From assembly GCA_024276825.1 (NCBI GenBank), contig JAJRWI010000048.1, positions 1 through 57,367 of the forward strand: 57,367 bases of DNA, read 5' to 3'. Position 1 is the stretch's first letter, and the number at the start of each line of letters is the position of its first letter. The position numbers and the translations under genes were made by a program. Under the pieces are notes generated by a model. The model made no database searches and was not told the origin of the DNA. It saw nothing but the letters and a program-made list of their open reading frames with translations. Below are positions 24,853 to 34,044 of this stretch, one piece after another. This DNA is from an archaeon. GTDB taxonomy: Archaea > Asgardarchaeota > Thorarchaeia > Thorarchaeales > Thorarchaeaceae.

Positions 24853-25944
24853 CTACCAGCGGAGTCTTGCAGCAACCCCACCAAATGACTTGAGTTGAGC
24901 ACCGGATTCCGTGTGTGTTGAGAATACCATCAAGTTCGCATTTGTTGCCATTGTGAGATCGATAAACTCTTCGAGAAGATCGTGTTTGTCCTCAATAATC
25001 ATAAGGGTTTCCACACGACCCTGTTGAAGGGCCTTACGAACCTCTTTCTCACCATAAGCGACTATCGAGCTGCCCTTCATCAGCTCTTCCATGAACTTGT
25101 CCCAAGCCTGTCTTTCGGCATAGATCTCGGTTTCCTTGAGTACTCGAGATGCTTCTTTCATTGCTTGATAAAGGCCAGTTTCATCAACCACACTGACCGG
25201 AATGATTGTTTCTGCGACCTTCTCACGAATTCTGTAATCAAGACCACTCTTCTCCAAGAACTCCTGTGCCCTGATGGTGTTTCCGCCAAGAACAATGGCA
25301 TCCACCTGATCAAGCTTGTCAAGTAGCAACTCTTCAAGAACTCTCGCTGCATGCTTGAAGAACTCTTGCATCTTTTCCTCCCTAATCCTTAGATAACGCT
25401 TAGCACTCTGTCCGCCTGCTCTTGTCTTTCCAATGATATAGAAGTCCTCGTTTTTCACCAGTTCAATATGCTTGCCCTTCAGATAGCCAATTGTGAGTTT
25501 CCCTCCCTCGATGAGTACAATTACAACTAGGCTCTTTGGTTGGGTCATACTCTCCAATTCATCAAGCACGAACTCCCGCCCACATACATAGATAAATTGA
25601 GATATTGGAGCGGGGGGAACAATCATCTCTCTGATCTCCTTATTTGTACCCCCTTCCTCAAGAATTCCGAAGAAGAATACAATGCCGGTCTCAGGGATTT
25701 CGTTCATCTTTGTTAATTCACTGAGAATGGCAGTGAGGTTATCCTGCACGTTCTTCCTGTTGGCCTTGCTTTTAATGTTATCAGCACCCGAGAGTTCAGT
25801 CCTGACAAAACCGATTACGTCAGTGAGACTCTTTGATGGAGGAACATATAATGTAGTGAATGAACTATGCCTGCCTTTGTAGGCCTTCAATTCCTTTATC
25901 TTTCGCTTTAATGCTTGTCTTGCTGCTTCCAGTTCGTCCACCAC
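24853..25944 (-). CDS. prf1: Peptide chain release factor aRF1
   Basis: A class I release factor of 363 residues. Domain 1 has NIKS at 56-59 in ADNIKSKANRKNV and the YxCxxxF codon-recognition motif at 119-125. GGQ at 177-179 (KTRAGGQSAKRY) triggers peptidyl-tRNA hydrolysis. The C-terminal eRF3/aEF1A-binding domain ends with FGGVAARLRW. It is shorter than the roughly 410-425-residue euryarchaeal versions because the cysteine-containing minidomain in domain 3 is absent. Short forms are also known from Crenarchaeota, so this is within normal range. It decodes all three stop codons. Confidence 0.96.
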   Translation of the reverse strand: MVDELEAARQALKRKIKELKAYKGRHSSFTTLYVPPSKSLTDVIGFVRTELSGADNIKSKANRKNVQDNLTAILSELTKMNEIPETGIVFFFGILEEGGTNKEIREMIVPPAPISQFIYVCGREFVLDELESMTQPKSLVVIVLIEGGKLTIGYLKGKHIELVKNEDFYIIGKTRAGGQSAKRYLRIREEKMQEFFKHAARVLEELLLDKLDQVDAIVLGGNTIRAQEFLEKSGLDYRIREKVAETIIPVSVVDETGLYQAMKEASRVLKETEIYAERQAWDKFMEELMKGSSIVAYGEKEVRKALQQGRVETLMIIEDKHDLLEEFIDLTMATNANLMVFSTHTESGAQLKSFGGVAARLRW

Positions 25945-26121
25945 CAGTAATCACAGGAGGTCATCAAGAAGAAGACGTGATGTCCGATTTCTATTCCTCC
26001 GCCCAAATAAAACTATTTTAACATTGTGTAGTGTAGATGAATCAAGGCATATTGATAAGCAACATATGAATCATTGTTTCAGTGAATTACTCCCTTACCA
26101 ATATTGGAGCAATCATCTAGG

Positions 26122-26128
26122 TTTTATT
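26122..26128 (+). promoter_or_regulatory. TATA-like box giving a leaderless yjbQ transcript
   Basis: TTTTATT at 26122-26128 is centred about 26 bases before the ATG at 26151. No ribosome binding site precedes the ATG, which fits a leaderless mRNA. Confidence 0.4.
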
Positions 26129-26150
26129 GTCCTCAAGGCATTGATTAGAT

Positions 26151-26570
26151 ATGAAAAGTCTTACAAAATATCTAACATTTAATGTTCCTGCACGAATGGA
26201 CTTTGTTCATATCACTCCACAGGTACGGAAGGCGGTTGAAGAAAGCGGTGTTCGTGAAGGCCTGTGTCTAGTGAATGCAATGCATATAACAGCGAGCGTA
26301 TTCATTAACGACAATGAAAGCGGACTTCACAATGACTACAAGCGATGGCTTGAGGAACTCGCTCCCCATGAACCGATCAGTCGCTATGACCACAATCGCA
26401 CAGGTGAGGACAATGGCGATGCCCACTTGAAGCGTCAAATCATGGGACGTGAGGTCATTGTGGCGATAACCAATGGCAGACTCGATTTAGGTCCTTGGGA
26501 GGCTATCTTCTATGCCGAGTTCGACGGACGCAGACCAAAGCGTGTGTTGATCAAGATTATTGGTGAGTGA
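26151..26570 (+). CDS. YjbQ/UPF0047 family protein
   Basis: A 139-residue single-domain protein of the UPF0047 (YjbQ) family. [24 protein letters not shown] and the C-terminal [16 protein letters not shown] and [12 protein letters not shown] are conserved family segments. The conserved His residues (AMHIT, GLHND, PHEP) lie along the proposed active cleft. Some members have thiamine-phosphate synthase side activity, but the physiological role is uncertain. The gene is preceded by a TATA-like box at leaderless spacing. Confidence 0.92.
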   Translation: MKSLTKYLTFNVPARMDFVHITPQVRKAVEESGVREGLCLVNAMHITASVFINDNESGLHNDYKRWLEELAPHEPISRYDHNRTGEDNGDAHLKRQIMGREVIVAITNGRLDLGPWEAIFYAEFDGRRPKRVLIKIIGE

Positions 26571-26718
26571 TAGCCTACCCTTGCTAATCTGGTTCATTAT
26601 TGATACTATTTTCTCCATCTACTCCAATATCCTCGCTAATGTCCTTCTCAATAACATCATGTTTGTGCTGGCAATTCCTTCACTTATCTTGGCTAGAAAG
26701 TATTTCACTCACAACTGA
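26563..26718 (+). CDS. Possible 51-residue hydrophobic protein overlapping the yjbQ stop
   Basis: A GTG at 26563 opens a 51-codon frame rich in Ile, Leu and Phe. It reads as two short hydrophobic stretches and an Arg-Lys near the end (LARKYFTHN). It overlaps the yjbQ stop codon by eight bases, a coupling arrangement. No homologue is recognised, and the hydrophobic composition may only reflect AT-rich sequence. Confidence 0.2.
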   Translation: MSDSLPLLIWFIIDTIFSIYSNILANVLLNNIMFVLAIPSLILARKYFTHN

Positions 26719-26939
26719 GAGCTCAAATAATAATGAAAAAACGATAGCCTCTAATTCATTTGGTTTGAAGACCTAAGCGTATGTTACAAACATCCATATT
26801 TTAGATTATAATCAAACTGCGAATGAGTGGAGAAAAATCGTCAATGCACTTTTTCCCAATAGCCCCCGAAATCTCAAAACTATAGCTCCCCTCCAACTTG
26901 GCGATTTGCTCCGCTCATTTATCATAACAATAAAAAAGT
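26719..26939. other. Intergenic region, no gene seen
   Basis: Between the yjbQ region and the rubrerythrin terminator I see only AT-rich sequence without a plausible coding frame, tRNA-like motif or clear promoter. Confidence 0.5.
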
Positions 26940-26958
26940 CCTGGGCACTTGGCCCAGG
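26934..26958 (-). terminator. Intrinsic-type terminator of rubrerythrin gene
   Basis: A 7-bp GC-rich stem, CCTGGGC (26940-26946) and GCCCAGG (26952-26958), with a 5-base loop. On the minus strand it is followed by six T. Confidence 0.75.
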
Positions 26959-26969
26959 AAATAGTATTC

Positions 26970-27554
26970 TTAGAAGTCTTTCACATGGAGTTTGAAGTAG
27001 CCCTTGTCATGTTGACAGGCAGGACACTTTGCAGGTGGTTCTTCTCCAATGTGGATATAACCGCAATTCTGACAGACCCATGCGACCTTCTCTTCACGTT
27101 TGAACAATCTACCGCTCTCAACGAGTTCAACCAATGAAGTAAATCTCTCATGATGCCATTCTTCTGATCTCATCACCATTCGCCATGTATGAGCGACTGA
27201 AGTAAATCCTTCTTCTTCAGCAATTTTTGCAAATTCTGGATAAAGTTCAGTGAATTCATGTTTCTCTCCAGCAGCAGCAGACCTGAGGTTTTCAAGAGTT
27301 GTTCCTAGAGCGTTGGCAGGATATGCTGCGGTAATCTCCAATTCGGGAGCTGCATTTCCTTCCTTAAGATGTTTGAAGAACCTCTCAGCATGCTCTTTCT
27401 CATGCCCTGCGGTTTCTTCAAATACCCTTGAAATTTGCACATATCCTTCTTTCTTAGCAATGCTGGCATAGAAGGTGTATCTATTCCTTGCTTGTGATTC
27501 GCCTGCGAAAGATGCAAGTAGATTCTTCTCAGTGCGTGTACCTTTCAGTTCCAT
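26970..27554 (-). CDS. rbr: Rubrerythrin
   Basis: A 194-residue non-haem di-iron peroxidase. The ferritin-like four-helix bundle supplies Glu19 (AGESQA), the EETAGHEKEH group (46-55) and the RSEEWHHERF group (129-138) as iron ligands. The C-terminal rubredoxin domain has CQNC at 161-164 and CPAC at 177-180. Rubrerythrin reduces hydrogen peroxide with rubredoxin-type electrons and is typical of anaerobes. The neighbouring flavodiiron gene on the same strand reduces oxygen, so the two form an oxidative-stress pair. A strong terminator follows. Confidence 0.97.
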   Translation of the reverse strand: MELKGTRTEKNLLASFAGESQARNRYTFYASIAKKEGYVQISRVFEETAGHEKEHAERFFKHLKEGNAAPELEITAAYPANALGTTLENLRSAAAGEKHEFTELYPEFAKIAEEEGFTSVAHTWRMVMRSEEWHHERFTSLVELVESGRLFKREEKVAWVCQNCGYIHIGEEPPAKCPACQHDKGYFKLHVKDF

Positions 27555-27614
27555 TTCCTCTCACCTTTTCTTACTTGTCCCTTAATTGCAATTATTTCTT
27601 GCTTTTATCGTTGT

Positions 27615-28808
27615 CTATCGCAATAGATCATGGATTCTCTTGGCAAGTCCATCAATTTCTGACTCCTCGGCAGCGGTCTCACGGCCATGAACTCTGATGA
27701 CCGGCTCTATAATCTCATATTTGCTGTCTTCAAGGATTTTCCTAACTTTCTTGACTCCTCCACCCGCCCAACCATATGTTCCAAAGAGTGCTATGGGTCT
27801 TTTTGGAAATCGCTTGCCTACAATCTCATTAATGAATGTCCAGACTTTCGGGAATGGGTATGCATCATAAGTTGGCGTGCCAATTACTAATACTCCCGCT
27901 CTAACCGTGTGTGTGATAACATTACTGAGTTCGGCATATGAAAGATTGAATGACATCACATCGAGACCTAAATCTAATAGTTTCTTTTTGATCTTCATGG
28001 CAACCCTCTGTGTAAAACCATACATGCTGCCATAGAGGATCACCACCCTCTTCTCTAGCTCAGGATTGGACCAATCATCATATTTCTGAACAATCCACAT
28101 TGGGTCCTTTCGATAGATTGGACCATGGCTGGGGGCGATAATCTTGATTCCGATTCCTAGGTCTTTGACCTTTGCAATTCCCCGCTGCACAAACTTAAGA
28201 TAGCTTGTGATTATTGTAGACACGTATCTTTTACTCTCTCTCTCAACTCTGTCCAAATCAATCTCATCGTCGAAAACATTTCCGTTTAATGCTCCATATG
28301 CACCAAATGCATCACATGAGAACAGAATCTCATCCTCAACAAGATATGTCATCATGGTTTCAGGCCAATGGAGAAATGGTGCATGTACAAACTTGAGGGT
28401 CTTACTTCCCAATGAGATCTCCTCAAGATCCTCCACAAGTTTTTCCTTGAGTGGCACATCATAGAATGACTTCTGCATTGCAGCGGCCTTCTTGGTATAA
28501 ATTAATGTGGCATTCTTTGCTATCTCTGCCACTAGTGGAAGAGCGCTTGTGTGGTCTGGCTCCATGTGATTAAGAATGATGTAATCGATCTTTTCAGGTT
28601 CAATGATATCTCTTATATTTTCCAGAAGTTCATCTGTCCAAGGTTCTTTCACAGTTTCAATTAATGCTACTTTGTCATCAACTATCAGATACGCATTGTA
28701 CGAAACGCCAAATGGGATCTCCCACAGGTTCTCGAACAGTTGTGTGTGATTATCATCAACTCCAACATAATATACTCCTTTCGCAATCTCTCTGTACATT
28801 TTTATCAT
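27615..28808 (-). CDS. fprA: A-type flavoprotein (flavodiiron, FprA-like) oxygen/NO reductase
   Basis: About 397 residues. The metallo-beta-lactamase domain carries the di-iron ligands HMEPDH, a His in FLHWPE, Asp in CDAFGAYG and His in SHGPIYR. The flavodoxin domain begins with LYGSMYGFTQRVA and has GTPTYDAYPFPKVW and FGTYGWAGGG for FMN. In methanogens and other anaerobes the family reduces oxygen to water using F420H2 or rubredoxin. Three in-frame ATGs sit at 28814, 28808 and 28799; I choose 28808, but MYREIAKG at 28799 is equally possible. It lies directly upstream of rubrerythrin on the same strand. Confidence 0.95.
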   Translation of the reverse strand: MIKMYREIAKGVYYVGVDDNHTQLFENLWEIPFGVSYNAYLIVDDKVALIETVKEPWTDELLENIRDIIEPEKIDYIILNHMEPDHTSALPLVAEIAKNATLIYTKKAAAMQKSFYDVPLKEKLVEDLEEISLGSKTLKFVHAPFLHWPETMMTYLVEDEILFSCDAFGAYGALNGNVFDDEIDLDRVERESKRYVSTIITSYLKFVQRGIAKVKDLGIGIKIIAPSHGPIYRKDPMWIVQKYDDWSNPELEKRVVILYGSMYGFTQRVAMKIKKKLLDLGLDVMSFNLSYAELSNVITHTVRAGVLVIGTPTYDAYPFPKVWTFINEIVGKRFPKRPIALFGTYGWAGGGVKKVRKILEDSKYEIIEPVIRVHGRETAAEESEIDGLAKRIHDLLR

Positions 28809-28963
28809 TCCCACTTCTTTTTCAAATTAGAGTCAATATCTACAATTTGGTCTGGCACTTAACTATTGATAACGGTTTCCTTGTTGGCTAACTACTCCGA
28901 AACGAAAATACAGAGTATACTTTACAAGGATAGCTATGAAGAAGGGAAGTTGCAAATTAGGTC

Positions 28964-29374
28964 TTATTCGCCTTCAATAGCTTTTCCTGCGATGATCTCG
29001 TCGATGAACTCAACTATTGACCTTCCTAGCAAACCTCCCATTCCAGCCAGTAATCCTCCGATTATACAACTGATTGCTATGAGTACACCACCCATGTTAT
29101 TCAGTCCAAGTAGTCCAACAAAAAAATTGGCAATCTCAAGGGCATGACCCACAGATATCAGGTAAGCAAAGATTATGAGCCACGATAAAGTTATGCCCAC
29201 AAATCCGACTGCAAATGCTGTACGATGTCTGCGAACCAGAAGAGCTCCAATTATGCCCACTATTATCATCATTGGCCAACCCGCCAGAAATTGAAGGGCA
29301 ATGCCGATTATTATTACAATCATTAATGAGATGGCTTGGTTCTGTTGCTTTATGGAGTCATCAATCTTTCTCAT
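28964..29374 (-). CDS. Small four-helix membrane protein, unknown function
   Basis: A 136-residue protein with helices at roughly 15-32, 33-47, 54-74 and 84-115. Gly-rich packing motifs (GGLLAGMGGLLG) occur in the last one, and the tail is acidic. No family recognised. It begins three bases after the stop of the acylase-like gene, so the two are translationally coupled and may work together at the membrane. Confidence 0.65.
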   Translation of the reverse strand: MRKIDDSIKQQNQAISLMIVIIIGIALQFLAGWPMMIIVGIIGALLVRRHRTAFAVGFVGITLSWLIIFAYLISVGHALEIANFFVGLLGLNNMGGVLIAISCIIGGLLAGMGGLLGRSIVEFIDEIIAGKAIEGE

Positions 29375-29377
29375 TTC

Positions 29378-31978
29378 TCACCCTCCTGGAATGAATAGAA
29401 TGGTTCTCTCAATCATGGTTGAATCTATGTCTGCCGCAATAAATTGGGTGTATGTTGCATAGAAATACATCAAATGATAGTTATACTGTTGGCTGTCCTC
29501 ATCAAAGTCATACCAAAGGTTAAACAGGTCATCCCAATGAGGGCTGAACATGTTTCCGCTCTGCCCGCCAGGATATACACCGTACGATTGGCGTATGTTG
29601 CTAAGGTCTGCGACCATTCTCCACGAAGGTCCATGGCCGACAACCCAGCCACCTGCATTATTCAGAGTGTTCTGTCCTCTATGTGGGCCACCACCAATGT
29701 ATGTCAGTCCTGCAATGTGTCGTATCAGAATGATATGATGGTCTCCATATCTCCAGTCTGAAACCTCACTTCCAAACCTCGGGTCAGAAGTGATATCATC
29801 GAATGCTCGGTATATAGCTCTAACCAGAATGGCATTACGGTCTTCTGTCTGAGGTGTGGTATGGTCATCCAGATAGTACTTGTCATTTGTCTTCAGAATC
29901 CGTTCCAGAACTGGCATCCTAGATAATGGCAGAGTAGAGCTGATAGTCCGCAATTCATCAAAGACCTCATACTGAATCGCATTCTTCAAGAACAGCCAGA
30001 ATGTCGGCGCTGAAGAGTTGATATCCATCACATAATCCCACTCGCTCATCATGCTCATTATAGCATCGATGGTTGAGTTCGTTTCATCGCTGCTATTCCA
30101 TGCATCTATCACGAAAGGCAGGATCTCTTGAGCTCTCACTTCCAATGAGTCTGCCTGAAATCGCTTCATGTCATCAACAGTGACCTCATTATCCACACTC
30201 AACAAATGATTGATCCTTCTCCCTCGGTAGCAGTCCGCAAAGGGCCCGAGTATTGGAAAGCCATAATTTGCGGGGTCTATTGATCTCTGGTTGGCAGATT
30301 GTAGATATCCCTGAGATGGATTGATTGATCTGGGATTGTATGCGAATGGGATATTACTCACCATGCCAATATTATCTGACGTGGCAACAACTGGTAATTC
30401 GCCTGTATAGCCTGCGCGTATTGGTAGCCTTCCTGCCACTGTGATTGCAATGTTGCCTTGATCATCTGCATAGATGATGTTCTGAGCTGGAGAGTCCCAC
30501 CAATAAAGTGCATCATGATATTGCTTGAGATTAGTCGCCTGATTGAGCTTGGTGAGTCCCAGAATTTGTGTGGTCACTCCACCTCCCGTCCAGTTCATAG
30601 CAAGGTTTGGATAGAGTTCCTCATCCAGCCCTGCGTATGGGATAATTGAATCAATGAGCGGACCATGAACTGAGGCCTTGACCTGAAATGGAATATCTAC
30701 TCCCTCTTTTGTGTGAATAGTTTCATTCATAGTCTGAAATTCTCGATATTCGCCATTGTACATATACTCGTCGGGATTACTAGGATTGAGTTGCTCAACA
30801 AAAATGTCAAGAACATCAGCACCCACATTTGTGAAGCCCCACGCTATGTGATCGTTATGTCCAAGAACGATTCCTGGCAGGCCTGGAAACGTCACTCCCA
30901 TTACATTCAACTCGCCCGGTACAACAATGTGGGCTTCATACCAGAGGGAAGGTGCCTGAAGCACTAAATGCGGGTCGTTTGCCAGAATTGGCATGCCCGT
31001 ACTTGTCCTTGAGCCATGAACCACCCAGTTATTGCTTCCAATCTGGTCCATAATTCCAAATGGCGAGATTACATCATTAATCGTCTTCATTAGGGCATTC
31101 AACTTTTTCTTTGGAATCTGGGCCTCCTCTGCATATTCAGAGCCAAATGTGATTGGTACCGGAGATGCAGGCTTACCACCTGGTGCATTTGGATACTCTA
31201 CAATACTAAGATTATACTGTTCAGGGATGATAGGCACGACATATGGGAGCTCATCGGGAAACATGTCATTGTAAAGTGTGTCATTATTGATTGTCTGCTT
31301 AAGCCAGAGCCTTTGAAAGTCAAACATAGAACCGGATAGTGACCATGACATCATACTGGTCCAAAGAAACACATCATATCGAGTCCAAGGCTCGGGAGTT
31401 ATTCCTAGAATTTTGAATTCAATGGGAGTGGTGGCACTGGTCATTGAGTTGATAAATGCATTGACTCCCTCAACCTCCGCGTCTATCAATTCCAATGCAT
31501 ATGCAACGTCGGGGTTGGAATCCGCATTTTCAATAAACCACTCCATACTTTTCAGAGCAGCACGATTCAATCCTATGGTCCTGTAATACTTGTCAGATGA
31601 GTTGGCGTAGCCTCCGACTATTTCACTGATTCGCCCGCCTGCGAGATGATTCTGTAATACCATCTGAAACAGTCGCTCCTTGGCATGAAGGTACCCCAAC
31701 GCCATGAAAGCGTCCTTTGAAGACTCCGCATAGATATGTGGAATTCCCCATTGATCAACTGCTACTTCAACCCTTGCATCCAACCCTGTCAAGTAGATAG
31801 TCTGTTCCTTTGGGTCATTAACCCCCAGTCCGACATCAAAGATTCCGCCGCTGGGCGCGATAATTCCGAGTCCTCCAGTCAGAGGACCAATTGGCATTGT
31901 AAGAATGATTATCATGACAACTGGACCTACTAATGATAGCACAAGATTGAGGACCTTTCTTCTCATCAATATCACCAA
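29378..31978 (-). CDS. Penicillin acylase family (Ntn-hydrolase) secreted/membrane enzyme
   Basis: An 866-residue member of the penicillin G/AHL-acylase family. After an N-terminal hydrophobic segment (about 8-40) come RVEVAVDQWGIPHIYA and GYLHAKERLFQM, the conserved start of the alpha chain. The beta chain would begin at Ser315 after autocatalytic cleavage in IGSNNWVVHGSRT, followed by ANDPHLVLQAPSLWYEAHI and GHNDHIAWGFTN, all family signatures. It hydrolyses amide bonds of acyl-amino compounds or N-acyl homoserine lactones; the natural substrate here is unknown. It probably acts outside the membrane, as the family matures extracytoplasmically. Confidence 0.93.
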   Translation of the reverse strand: MVILMRRKVLNLVLSLVGPVVMIIILTMPIGPLTGGLGIIAPSGGIFDVGLGVNDPKEQTIYLTGLDARVEVAVDQWGIPHIYAESSKDAFMALGYLHAKERLFQMVLQNHLAGGRISEIVGGYANSSDKYYRTIGLNRAALKSMEWFIENADSNPDVAYALELIDAEVEGVNAFINSMTSATTPIEFKILGITPEPWTRYDVFLWTSMMSWSLSGSMFDFQRLWLKQTINNDTLYNDMFPDELPYVVPIIPEQYNLSIVEYPNAPGGKPASPVPITFGSEYAEEAQIPKKKLNALMKTINDVISPFGIMDQIGSNNWVVHGSRTSTGMPILANDPHLVLQAPSLWYEAHIVVPGELNVMGVTFPGLPGIVLGHNDHIAWGFTNVGADVLDIFVEQLNPSNPDEYMYNGEYREFQTMNETIHTKEGVDIPFQVKASVHGPLIDSIIPYAGLDEELYPNLAMNWTGGGVTTQILGLTKLNQATNLKQYHDALYWWDSPAQNIIYADDQGNIAITVAGRLPIRAGYTGELPVVATSDNIGMVSNIPFAYNPRSINPSQGYLQSANQRSIDPANYGFPILGPFADCYRGRRINHLLSVDNEVTVDDMKRFQADSLEVRAQEILPFVIDAWNSSDETNSTIDAIMSMMSEWDYVMDINSSAPTFWLFLKNAIQYEVFDELRTISSTLPLSRMPVLERILKTNDKYYLDDHTTPQTEDRNAILVRAIYRAFDDITSDPRFGSEVSDWRYGDHHIILIRHIAGLTYIGGGPHRGQNTLNNAGGWVVGHGPSWRMVADLSNIRQSYGVYPGGQSGNMFSPHWDDLFNLWYDFDEDSQQYNYHLMYFYATYTQFIAADIDSTMIERTILFIPGG

Positions 31979-32131
31979 CCTAGAAACTATATACAGTATG
32001 CAGAACCTGAACTTATTTGTTCCGAATCAAAGAATCTGCATTTTCAACATGCAATATTATCTCTATCATGAAGTAATAAGGCGTCTGACCAATATTCTGA
32101 ACTGAGGTTTACTGTTTTCAAATAGATCCAT

Positions 32132-32821
32132 TCATCTTGAACGCCAAAAAATAGCGAGTGCAATTGTGATTAATGCACCCCCAACACTAATTGCAATTTT
32201 GAACTGCATTGTATCTTACCTGTTTGGCATGTCATAACCATACTGGATTGTATTATTGCTGCGTTCAGCAATGTTCTCAAAGGTTGCCTTTGCAGATGGT
32301 GATGAATAATCATAGGCTGAAACATCAATGCCTCGGTACATCAGCATATAGTGAAGATGTGCATAGTTCTCGCTGTACATCAAAGTCCCTATTTCATCGC
32401 CAACTTCGACCACTTCACCACTATTGATCAGAATTGCATCCGATTGAGGGTTATTACTTGTATCATCAGTAAAGCCGGGCTCGAAGACAAGTTTCACAGA
32501 CCAGACCCTGTCTATAACAATTAGAACTGAGAAAAGCGTGTTTCCTGCATAAGGATTAATGGTTTCGCTGACCTCAGATACCCGTCCTGCACATGGCGAA
32601 ACAACGCCAACACACTCTGAAATGACCAAGTCTATCCCATTATGAAATACTCCTGGCTCTCCCCAGTCTGGTGTGTGGTATGCTTAGAGTCCTTCAATAG
32701 AATCTGGATTAGTGATGGGAAACTCTAACTCCGGACATGGCGTTTCGGACATGAGTGCAAAGCCTATGCTGACTGCCCCTAGAATCAGAAATACTATCGA
32801 TAGGATGAGTGTCTTTTTCAT
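32132..32821 (-). pseudogene. Secreted M23-type metallopeptidase with C-terminal anchor, interrupted by two in-frame TAA codons
   Basis: One reading frame runs on the minus strand from ATG 32821 to TGA 32132. A signal peptide (MKKTLILSIVFLILGAVS) is followed by TAA at 32684-32686. The peptidase region with HNGID (His and Asp zinc ligands), GVVSPCAGRV, VVEVGDEIGTL and AHLHYML (HxH) then runs to TAA at 32216-32218. After that the frame gives a membrane helix and basic tail (ALITIALAIFWRSR), a normal C-terminal anchor. All metal ligands of the lysostaphin/M23 fold are kept. The likeliest explanations are a young pseudogene or sequencing error. A downstream fragment (32216-32629) could begin at a TTG but would lack the first zinc ligands. 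Confidence 0.7.
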
Positions 32822-32954
32822 ACTTATTACTACTTTCAGCGCACTTGATAACAGTTTTCCCCGCTATTAACCAAGAATGAAGAAATCTGCGGATTATATG
32901 CTCGTTAGCAATCTTTTTCTTTGAACCGATTCTTTGATTTGCGGTCGTGATAAT

Positions 32955-34001
32955 ATGGTTAAGACTGACGGATTTAGAGGACGAGATTACATAACTCTTC
33001 TAGAATACACCAAAGAAGAGATTGAGACCCTGATTGATGTTGCTCTAGATCTGAAGAGGAAGTTCGCTGTTTGGGAGCCCCATAAACTCCTCGATGCAAA
33101 GACTCTCTTCATGATCTTCTACAATCAATCATTGAGAACACGAAACTCGTTTGAAGCTGGAATGACGCAGCTTGGCGGCCATGCTCACTTCCTCGACCCT
33201 TCCAAGATCTATGCCCCCGCCCTTGAAGGCGATGAGGTGGCATACTCCACAGAAAGGGTTTCTGATGTGGCACGAGTGCTGTCCCGTATGGGGCATGGCA
33301 TCGCAATCAGATGTTATGGTGACCCGGTCGGCTGGCAGTATGGAAGGGCCAACGAGATCATTCGGAACTTCGCACATTGGGCTGACATCCCTATTATCAA
33401 CATGGAGGATGACAAGTATCACCCTTGCCAGGCACTCGCTGACATCATGACAATCAAGGAGAAGTTTGGCACATTCAAAGGTATCAAATTTGTTATGAGC
33501 TGGGCATATTCACCATCTGTACACAAGCCTCTGGCCGTTCCTCAGAGTGCTATAATAGCAGCCACAAAAATGGGTATGGAAACTGTGCTTGCACATCCCA
33601 AAGGCATGGAACTCGATGATGAGGTCATCAAGCAATGTAAGATCTTTGCCGAAGAGAATGAATCAAGCTTTGATATTGTCTATGACATGGAAGAGGCTTT
33701 TGAGGGCGCCCATGTTGTATATCCAAAAGCTTGGACCTGTAAGGAGTTCATTCCTCCCTTCAATAATAAACCTGAACTTGACAAGGCCCAAGAAGTGTTT
33801 GACAAAAACAAGCACTGGATATGTGATGACGAGAAGATGAAGATCGCAGGACCCAAGGCATTATATATGCACTGCTTACCCTGTGACCGCGGATATGAGG
33901 TGACGAATTCAGTCATTGATGGTCCGCAGTCAATTGTTTGGGATCAGGCTGAGAACCGTTTGCACGGGCAGAAGGCTGTTATGGCACTCACAATGCGATA
34001 A
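32955..34001 (+). CDS. N-acetylornithine carbamoyltransferase-like enzyme (copy 1)
   Basis: An aspartate/ornithine carbamoyltransferase family enzyme of about 348 residues. The carbamoyl-phosphate loop is SLRTR (FYNQSLRTRNSFE), and KYHPCQALAD is the second conserved motif. MHCLPCDRGYEV and AENRLHGQKAVMAL close the protein. HPCQ and the extended segment SWAYSPSVHKPLAVPQS resemble the knotted N-acetyl- or N-succinyl-ornithine transcarbamylase group more than classical OTC (HPTQ). The exact substrate is uncertain. The frame opens at 32934 but I place the start at ATG 32955. A TATA-like GATTATATG lies near 32892. Confidence 0.85.
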   Translation: MVKTDGFRGRDYITLLEYTKEEIETLIDVALDLKRKFAVWEPHKLLDAKTLFMIFYNQSLRTRNSFEAGMTQLGGHAHFLDPSKIYAPALEGDEVAYSTERVSDVARVLSRMGHGIAIRCYGDPVGWQYGRANEIIRNFAHWADIPIINMEDDKYHPCQALADIMTIKEKFGTFKGIKFVMSWAYSPSVHKPLAVPQSAIIAATKMGMETVLAHPKGMELDDEVIKQCKIFAEENESSFDIVYDMEEAFEGAHVVYPKAWTCKEFIPPFNNKPELDKAQEVFDKNKHWICDDEKMKIAGPKALYMHCLPCDRGYEVTNSVIDGPQSIVWDQAENRLHGQKAVMALTMR

Positions 34002-34006
34002 GTGAA

Positions 34007-34042
34007 GAGGGTTCTCTTCGGACCCTCCCTCCCCTCCTTTTT
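34007..34042 (+). terminator. Hairpin terminator after carbamoyltransferase copy 1
   Basis: GAGGGT (34007-34012) pairs with ACCCTC (34022-34027) and is followed by pyrimidine-rich sequence with five T. It lies in the short gap between two convergent genes. Confidence 0.5.
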
Positions 34043-34044
34043 CC

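Noticed and set aside
24853..25944. aRF1 as a truncated or degenerate release factor
   Set aside because: NIKS, YxCxxxF and GGQ motifs and the C-terminus are intact. Short forms lacking the minidomain are known in other archaea.
26570..26969. tRNA or other RNA gene in the larger intergenic gaps
   Set aside because: No acceptor-stem plus GTTCRA-type T-arm arrangement was seen in this or the other gaps.
32132..32821. TAA reassignment as a sense codon
   Set aside because: Other well-defined genes in the window end in TAA (for example the NosD-like, C25-like and TauE genes), so TAA works as a normal stop here. Pyrrolysine would use TAG.
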